Source: Chamaea fasciata | Taxonomy: Eukaryota > Chordata > Aves > Passeriformes > Sylviidae | Direction: 5' to 3' | DNA length: 64,000 bases | Assembly: GCA_029207755.1 (NCBI GenBank) | Contig: JARCOQ010000003.1 | Span: 1,674,001-1,738,000 of the forward strand | Shown here: piece after piece, positions 61,901 to 64,000 of the stretch | Layout: each line of letters starts with the position of its first letter | Numbering within the stretch: the stretch's first letter is position 1 | Made by a program: the position numbers and the translations under genes | The notes under the pieces: model-generated | Seen by the model: the letters and a program-made list of their open reading frames with translations, nothing else | Told to the model about the DNA's origin: nothing | The model's database searches: none

Positions 61901-63884
61901 GGCTTTCTTGTCCCCTGTCAGACCTTCGATATTATTTCGCTGTGGCTTTCTCTGAAACAGCTTTCTTAAAATGATGTGGGCTTGTGATCACATCACCGCA
62001 TCAGCTAGGGTTAACACACATCACCTGCTGTGCAGTAGTTACTCTTTCTCCCAGGATAAGTCCCCAGTGGTTTATTCCCTTCTCTGAAGGGATAAGCATT
62101 TGCTCTGGGGTCGGAGTGAGCACATGCACTATGCCTGACATACTGCAAACACACCCTGACTTTTTCCTGCAGTTGTTTGTCTGTCTGGTCATGCCCCAGC
62201 ATGGATCTCCTCCACAGGCTGCAGGTGGATTTCTGTAGTCCTAAGAGCTAAAGCCTTTCCTGCTCTGAGCCTTTGCCCTGATCTAGTGATGAGTTCCTAT
62301 TCCTGTCCAACTGGGAATGGCTCTGGTTCCCACTCTGAGTTAGAGCTGCTCACGCTGCATGGGGCAGGGCTTTCCATCACCTTGGGCTGTGCTAATGGCT
62401 GGGCTCAGGGTGAGCTGGGTGTTTGCTGTCGGGGTGTGGAACACTCACATTTTCTAGCGATTCAGCAGGATTAGCAGCTTTGGTACATCATCCATCCAAA
62501 CTCACATGAGCACGGTGCTTCCCTTTGTTCAGTGTGTGACCAGGGATTTTCTCCTCCCAAATATTTCTTCAGTCTGTCTTTTTATTTTTTAGACTCTTGT
62601 TACAAATAACTTTTTGAGTTGCTCTGTTAAATCTTAGAAGTATGTTTAGCCCAGAGTTTAGTAACCATACCTCTGAAAAACACACACTTCTCATTAAGAA
62701 TAATGTGGATATGGTTACTGAAAGTTAAGTTTTAATGACACTGCACTGAAGTTCCTATTTGTGTAGATTTCGAAAGTACGTCACATCCAGTATTGAACAG
62801 AGCTGCTGATTATTTGATGCCGCAAGAAGAGTAAAATTAACATTGCTAAGTGTCTTTGTGACAAATGTTGTATTGCTGTGTGGGGATTTGCATCATTCAG
62901 TATCCAGAAGCCATTCACTGCAGAATAACAGACACTGCAGAAAGGACAGAGAACAGCAGGCAGCTCCAGCTTGCCAATAACTTCTTGTTGTACAACCCAA
63001 ACAAAAGATGAGTGATTTGATTATCTGTCTCTTTAGGGTTAATTTCAATTCATTTTTACAGTGAATACAGTTTTATGATTTATTATGTAATTTATAACTT
63101 TATTCACAGTTTTATAATTCATTTATTGTTACCAGGGGCACACTTGTGTTTTGAAATGTAATTACTGGTCATACTCAATAGCTGATTGAATAGTTCAGTA
63201 ATTTTAGGAAATTAAAAGGCCACCTGCTTACTATCACCATTTTTAAATCCAGTAGTATTATACAATCCTTTTTTCTGCATTAAAAGCTCAAATAAATAAT
63301 TTAGAACATTTTGTTAGGACACAGATTGGCTGATAGTTGGTGAAAATGTTTTAATATCTGTTGTGATGCCATTTATATGACAACTAAGAAAACTAATAAC
63401 TAATGTTGAAAGAGCTGTGGTAAGTGAGAAAATGAAGCCTATTCAATATAGTCTCAATTAAAAGACCTTTTGAAGGGCCTATAACTAAGGCTATAACTTT
63501 ATGTATTGAGAGTTAAGAGGTAGACCTTTTCATATGCTTTTAAAATACAAAGATCTGATAGAATGGCTTCAAATTTTTAATTTGTTAAATCTGTTTAATG
63601 TGGGGTTTTTTTTTTCTTTCTTATTTGCTAGAACTTCGCCCTGAAAGAGCTTCCTCTTCAAAGCCAGAGGAAAGTTTCTATGTTGACAGCTACAATCCCT
63701 TCAAGGATGAAGATGCCCCAGAGTACTTAAACCCATTTGATGAGCCCGATCACCCGCCTGAAGCACCTGGAGGTGTGAGAGGTTCTCCTCCACAACCTGC
63801 AAAAAGGAAAAACCTCAGGCCAGTGGATATGAGCAAATACCTCTATGCAGATACCTCTAAAGCAGAGGAGGAGGAGCTGGATGA
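10898..63884 (+). CDS. EHBP1: EHBP1, EH domain-binding protein 1 (partial: seven internal coding exons)
   Basis: EHBP1 links endosomal membranes to actin. Its N-terminal C2-type domain contacts membrane lipid, NPF motifs bind EH-domain proteins such as EHD1 and EHD2, a CH domain binds actin, and a C-terminal bMERB domain binds Rab8-family GTPases (family knowledge). The exons spliced here are 10898-10993, 19404-19457, 46878-47059, 48703-48842, 54765-54869, 55589-55711 and 63632-63884. Every intron is GT...AG and the phases (0, 0, 2, 1, 1, 1, then 2 at the last donor) join into one open frame of about 318 codons. Hallmarks are AHSWQPGIKNPYRGVVVW, SINMKQYASPMPTQTDV, four NPF motifs and RPVDMSKYLYAD. 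Judging by the remembered mammalian protein of about 1,230 residues, this covers roughly residues 55-372. The start-codon exon lies left of the window and the CH and bMERB exons lie right. No frame-disrupting lesion is visible. Confidence 0.97.
15087..15128. repeat. Adjacent A11 and T20 homopolymers
   Basis: An A11 run (15091-15101) is separated by a single G from a T20 run (15103-15122), followed by A6. The arrangement is self-complementary and could form a hairpin. It is also a likely site of length polymorphism or sequencing error. Confidence 0.9.
15710..15975 (-). repeat. Diverged interspersed repeat, inverted copy (left arm of foldback)
   Basis: Read on the reverse strand, this matches 16460-16695. 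Shared tracts include acttacaact, tttctattgcaaaca, acatttggggct, aggtgatgttt, aaatctggctaatctttcat and aggatttagggtggttc. The left arm carries a private insertion of about 40 bp, rich in ttgaat and aataat, before attactacataacc. I do not recognise the family; the substitution level suggests an old repeat. Confidence 0.85.
16422..16695 (+). repeat. Diverged interspersed repeat, direct copy (right arm of foldback)
   Basis: Bases 16460-16695 are the reverse complement of the left arm at 15710-15975, with a loop of about 480 bp. Bases 16422-16513 match a third copy at 19522-19615 in the same orientation (shared gctgaaaaagtcttg, gagcagctgaaccac, agtaatgaaggcttatt). Three copies in about 4 kb point to an interspersed family and argue against a single local inversion. 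It is preceded by a T-rich run. Confidence 0.85.
19404..19457 (+). CDS. EHBP1: EHBP1 exon encoding part of the NT-C2 domain
   Basis: This 54-nt exon encodes 18 codons, phase 0 at both ends: DPHAEEFEDKEWMFVIEN. The acceptor is tttttctag and the donor gtaagc. It continues directly from the VTLFK end of the previous exon, as in vertebrate EHBP1. The methionine in EWMFVIEN replaces the threonine I remember in mammals. The short symmetric exon could in principle be skipped without a frameshift, but that would remove a C2 strand. Confidence 0.96.
19522..19615 (+). repeat. Third, truncated copy of the foldback repeat family
   Basis: This stretch aligns with 16422-16513 at roughly 85 percent identity by eye, without a large gap. 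Shared tracts are ggtgtcca, gctgaaaaagtcttg, gagcagctgaaccac and agtaatgaaggcttatt. It begins only 64 bp after the donor of the exon at 19404-19457. Similarity stops after aaaata, so the copy is truncated relative to the foldback copy. Confidence 0.85.
26702..28201 (+). mobile_element. LTR-type retroelement insertion with 5-bp target duplication
   Basis: The element opens with tgtcctggttctggccagga and cagggttaattt, a start motif I associate with avian ERVL-like LTRs. It closes with ccgcagca, giving the expected TG...CA ends. The flanks are perfect copies of ctgta (26697-26701 and 28202-28206), the 5-bp duplication typical of class III ERVs. The length is 1,500 bp. No second copy of the LTR start is visible inside, so it is either a long solo LTR or a shortened non-autonomous element. 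Short open frames occur inside, but none is a convincing intact viral gene. The family name would need a repeat library. Confidence 0.75.
29710..30130 (+). mobile_element. LTR-like sequence with polyadenylation signal, probably a solo LTR
   Basis: The right half reads as the R/U5 side of an avian LTR: tcaataaacccctactttat supplies an AATAAA signal, followed by ctctgtccagtctctgttcc and agctcagccttcccaaggca, a tail I recognise from songbird ERV LTRs. Upstream is a GC-richer segment that may be U3. I could not define both ends or find a target duplication, so the limits are approximate. Confidence 0.55.
34218..34238. repeat. Poly-T tract
   Basis: A run of about 20 T follows cgtctcc. It is a simple repeat in an EHBP1 intron, next to an AT-rich, conserved-looking block. 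Confidence 0.9.
46878..47059 (+). CDS. EHBP1: EHBP1 exon completing the NT-C2 domain
   Basis: This 182-nt exon has phase 0 at its start and leaves two bases (ac) for the next exon. The translation begins ESPSGRRKALATSSINMKQY, runs through PTQTDVRLKFKPLSKKVVSA and ends LQFSLSCIFLREGKA plus a split threonine. The acceptor is ttttgctttcag and the donor gtaagt. The last beta strands of the C2 domain are encoded here. It agrees nearly residue for residue with the mammalian protein as I remember it. Confidence 0.97.
47060..48702 (+). other. EHBP1: EHBP1 intron, 1.6 kb
   Basis: It begins gtaagt and ends tttgttatttag. A short stretch near 47673 (cagtcctggtttcagctggg) resembles the start of an avian LTR, but no LTR body or end follows. 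Nothing else is recognised. Confidence 0.8.
48703..48842 (+). CDS. EHBP1: EHBP1 exon encoding the acidic linker after the C2 domain
   Basis: This 140-nt exon starts with one base that completes a threonine codon and leaves one base for the next exon. The translation is DEDMQSLASLMSMKQADIGN, then LDDFEEDNEEDEENRVNQEE, then KAAKIT. It is strongly acidic and likely unstructured or helical. The exon ends acag before gttggt, and the reading joins to EIVNQLNAL in the next exon. Confidence 0.97.
51105..51215 (+). repeat. MIR-like ancient SINE fragment
   Basis: The order of short motifs matches the MIR core: caaatccctcacctctg, then gtgcctgttttcccaactg, then taaaacggggatactgcc. In MIR these correspond to the segment with a cctctgtgcctcagtttcc stretch followed by atctgtaaaatggggat. 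Recognition is by eye from the remembered consensus, and divergence is high, as expected for an amniote-age SINE. Confidence 0.5.
51580..51675 (+). repeat. Second MIR-like ancient SINE fragment
   Basis: The stretch ctgtgcctctgtttcttcag followed by ctgtgaagtaggtggtgcaa and tactgac follows the same MIR core order as the fragment 470 bp upstream, in the same orientation. It is a diverged match recognised by eye. Confidence 0.45.
52313..52399. repeat. T22 tract followed by A12 and A11 tracts
   Basis: T22 (52313-52334), A12 (52359-52370) and A11 (52389-52399) lie within 90 bp, separated by unique bases and a gaaagaga-rich stretch. The T and A runs are complementary and could pair. Length here may be assembly sensitive. 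Confidence 0.9.
54657..54687. repeat. CT-rich microsatellite-like tract
   Basis: A run of tctccctcgctctctctctc followed by tctttct lies about 80 bp upstream of the next EHBP1 exon. It is a low-complexity pyrimidine tract that could bind PTB-type splicing factors, but it is not the immediate acceptor tract. Confidence 0.8.
54765..54869 (+). CDS. EHBP1: EHBP1 exon encoding the coiled linker segment
   Basis: This 105-nt exon starts with two bases completing a glutamate codon and ends with one base of the next codon. The translation is EIVNQLNALSSLDEDQDDCI, then KRANMPSAKSASSSE. The acceptor is tatttacag and the donor gtctat, a weak donor lacking the usual purine at position +3. It ends in the serine-rich stretch just before the NPF cluster. 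Both boundaries have phase 1, as do the next exon's. Confidence 0.96.
54870..55588 (+). other. EHBP1: EHBP1 intron, 0.7 kb
   Basis: It begins gtctat and ends aatttgtttgtag. It contains an A-rich tract (55082-55130) and an open stretch after a caacag site (55017-55166) that is frame-compatible with the upstream exon but ends in a stop without a good donor. No exon is called here. Confidence 0.8.
55082..55130. repeat. A-rich low-complexity tract
   Basis: Runs of A11, A12 and A11 are separated by ttac and g. It is low-complexity intronic sequence, possibly the remains of a retrotransposed poly-A tail, although no target duplication was found. Confidence 0.85.
55589..55711 (+). CDS. EHBP1: EHBP1 exon encoding two NPF motifs (frame-neutral cassette)
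   Basis: This 123-nt exon has phase 1 on both sides. The translation is ELINKLNFLDEGEQDLANSS, then TNPFGDPDAAELNPFGDPDV, then E. It contains two NPF tripeptides, each followed by GDPD, the type of motif bound by EH domains of EHD proteins. The acceptor is tttgtttgtag and the donor gtaatg. Because its length is a multiple of three, skipping it would delete 41 residues and two NPF motifs without a frameshift. Mammalian EHBP1 isoforms differ in this neighbourhood as far as I recall. Confidence 0.97.
55712..63631 (+). other. EHBP1: EHBP1 intron, 7.9 kb
   Basis: It begins gtaatg and ends ctttcttatttgctag. It holds a T20 run (56162-56181) and otherwise ordinary sequence. The stretch 56200-58300 is somewhat GC richer and may be an old, unrecognised repeat. 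No gene or RNA is recognised. Confidence 0.75.
56162..56181. repeat. Poly-T tract (T20)
   Basis: Twenty consecutive T bases follow ctttcttc-type pyrimidines. The run is followed by gcttttatag, which mimics a splice acceptor, but the sequence after it meets a stop codon quickly, so no exon is called. Confidence 0.9.
63632..63884 (+). CDS. EHBP1: EHBP1 exon encoding two further NPF motifs and the RPVDMSKYLYAD block
   Basis: This 253-nt exon starts with two bases completing a glutamate codon and leaves two bases (ga) for the next exon. The translation includes LRPERASSSKPEESFYVDSY, then NPFKDEDAPEYLNPFDEPDH, a proline- and glycine-rich linker (PPEAPGGVRGSPPQPAKRKN), and RPVDMSKYLYADTSKAEEEE. 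Two more NPF motifs are present, for a total of four in the window. The acceptor is ttatttgctag and the donor gtgagt. The SKYLYAD block is highly conserved in EHBP1 family proteins. The proline/glycine linker looks longer and different from the mammalian one I remember. Confidence 0.97.
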
Positions 63885-64000
63885 GTGAGTATGGTTCTGC
63901 ACCTTTCAGCAGCTTTGCAGGCGTTAGTAGTGGGATCCCTGGCGTAATCTTGAGGTGCATTGGGTTGAACCGTGGTGATCCTTAATCACCTCCTTAGGAC
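63885..64000 (+). other. EHBP1: Start of the next EHBP1 intron
   Basis: It begins gtgagt, a strong donor. The next exon lies outside the window. Confidence 0.85.

Overview
The window is vertebrate nuclear DNA, most likely from a bird and probably a songbird. The coding parts are seven consecutive internal exons of EHBP1 (EH domain-binding protein 1) on the + strand, with typical GT/AG splice sites and introns of 0.7 to 27 kb. The bird and songbird call rests on LTR-type insertions that resemble songbird ERV families and on the general look of the introns. It is an inference; no database search was possible.

Layout. Bases 1-9329 are a tandem array with a 55-bp unit, about 170 copies, cut by the left edge of the window. 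It keeps exact 55-bp register for more than 8 kb, is very CpG rich, and decays at its right edge. The EHBP1 exons follow at 10898-10993, 19404-19457, 46878-47059, 48703-48842, 54765-54869, 55589-55711 and 63632-63884. Together they are 953 nt, about 318 codons, and the reading frame is continuous across all six junctions. They encode most of the N-terminal C2 (NT-C2) domain, an acidic linker and the cluster of NPF motifs. The first coding exon (start codon) must lie to the left of the window, so the array appears to sit inside an EHBP1 intron. The CH and bMERB domains lie to the right.

The introns hold a diverged repeat family in foldback arrangement (15710-16695) with a third copy at 19522-19615. 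They also hold a 1.5-kb LTR-type element with a clean 5-bp target duplication (26702-28201), a second LTR-like sequence (about 29710-30130), two MIR-like SINE fossils (51105-51215, 51580-51675), several AT-rich blocks resembling conserved regulatory DNA, and homopolymer tracts. I recognise no second gene, tRNA, rRNA or CRISPR array.

The very long open frames in the left 9 kb come from the satellite: the 55-bp unit has no stop codon in any forward frame, and 55 is not a multiple of 3. They should not be annotated as proteins without expression evidence. The most unusual feature is the array itself: a large, apparently intragenic, CpG-dense satellite with nested internal duplications and variation concentrated at CpG sites.
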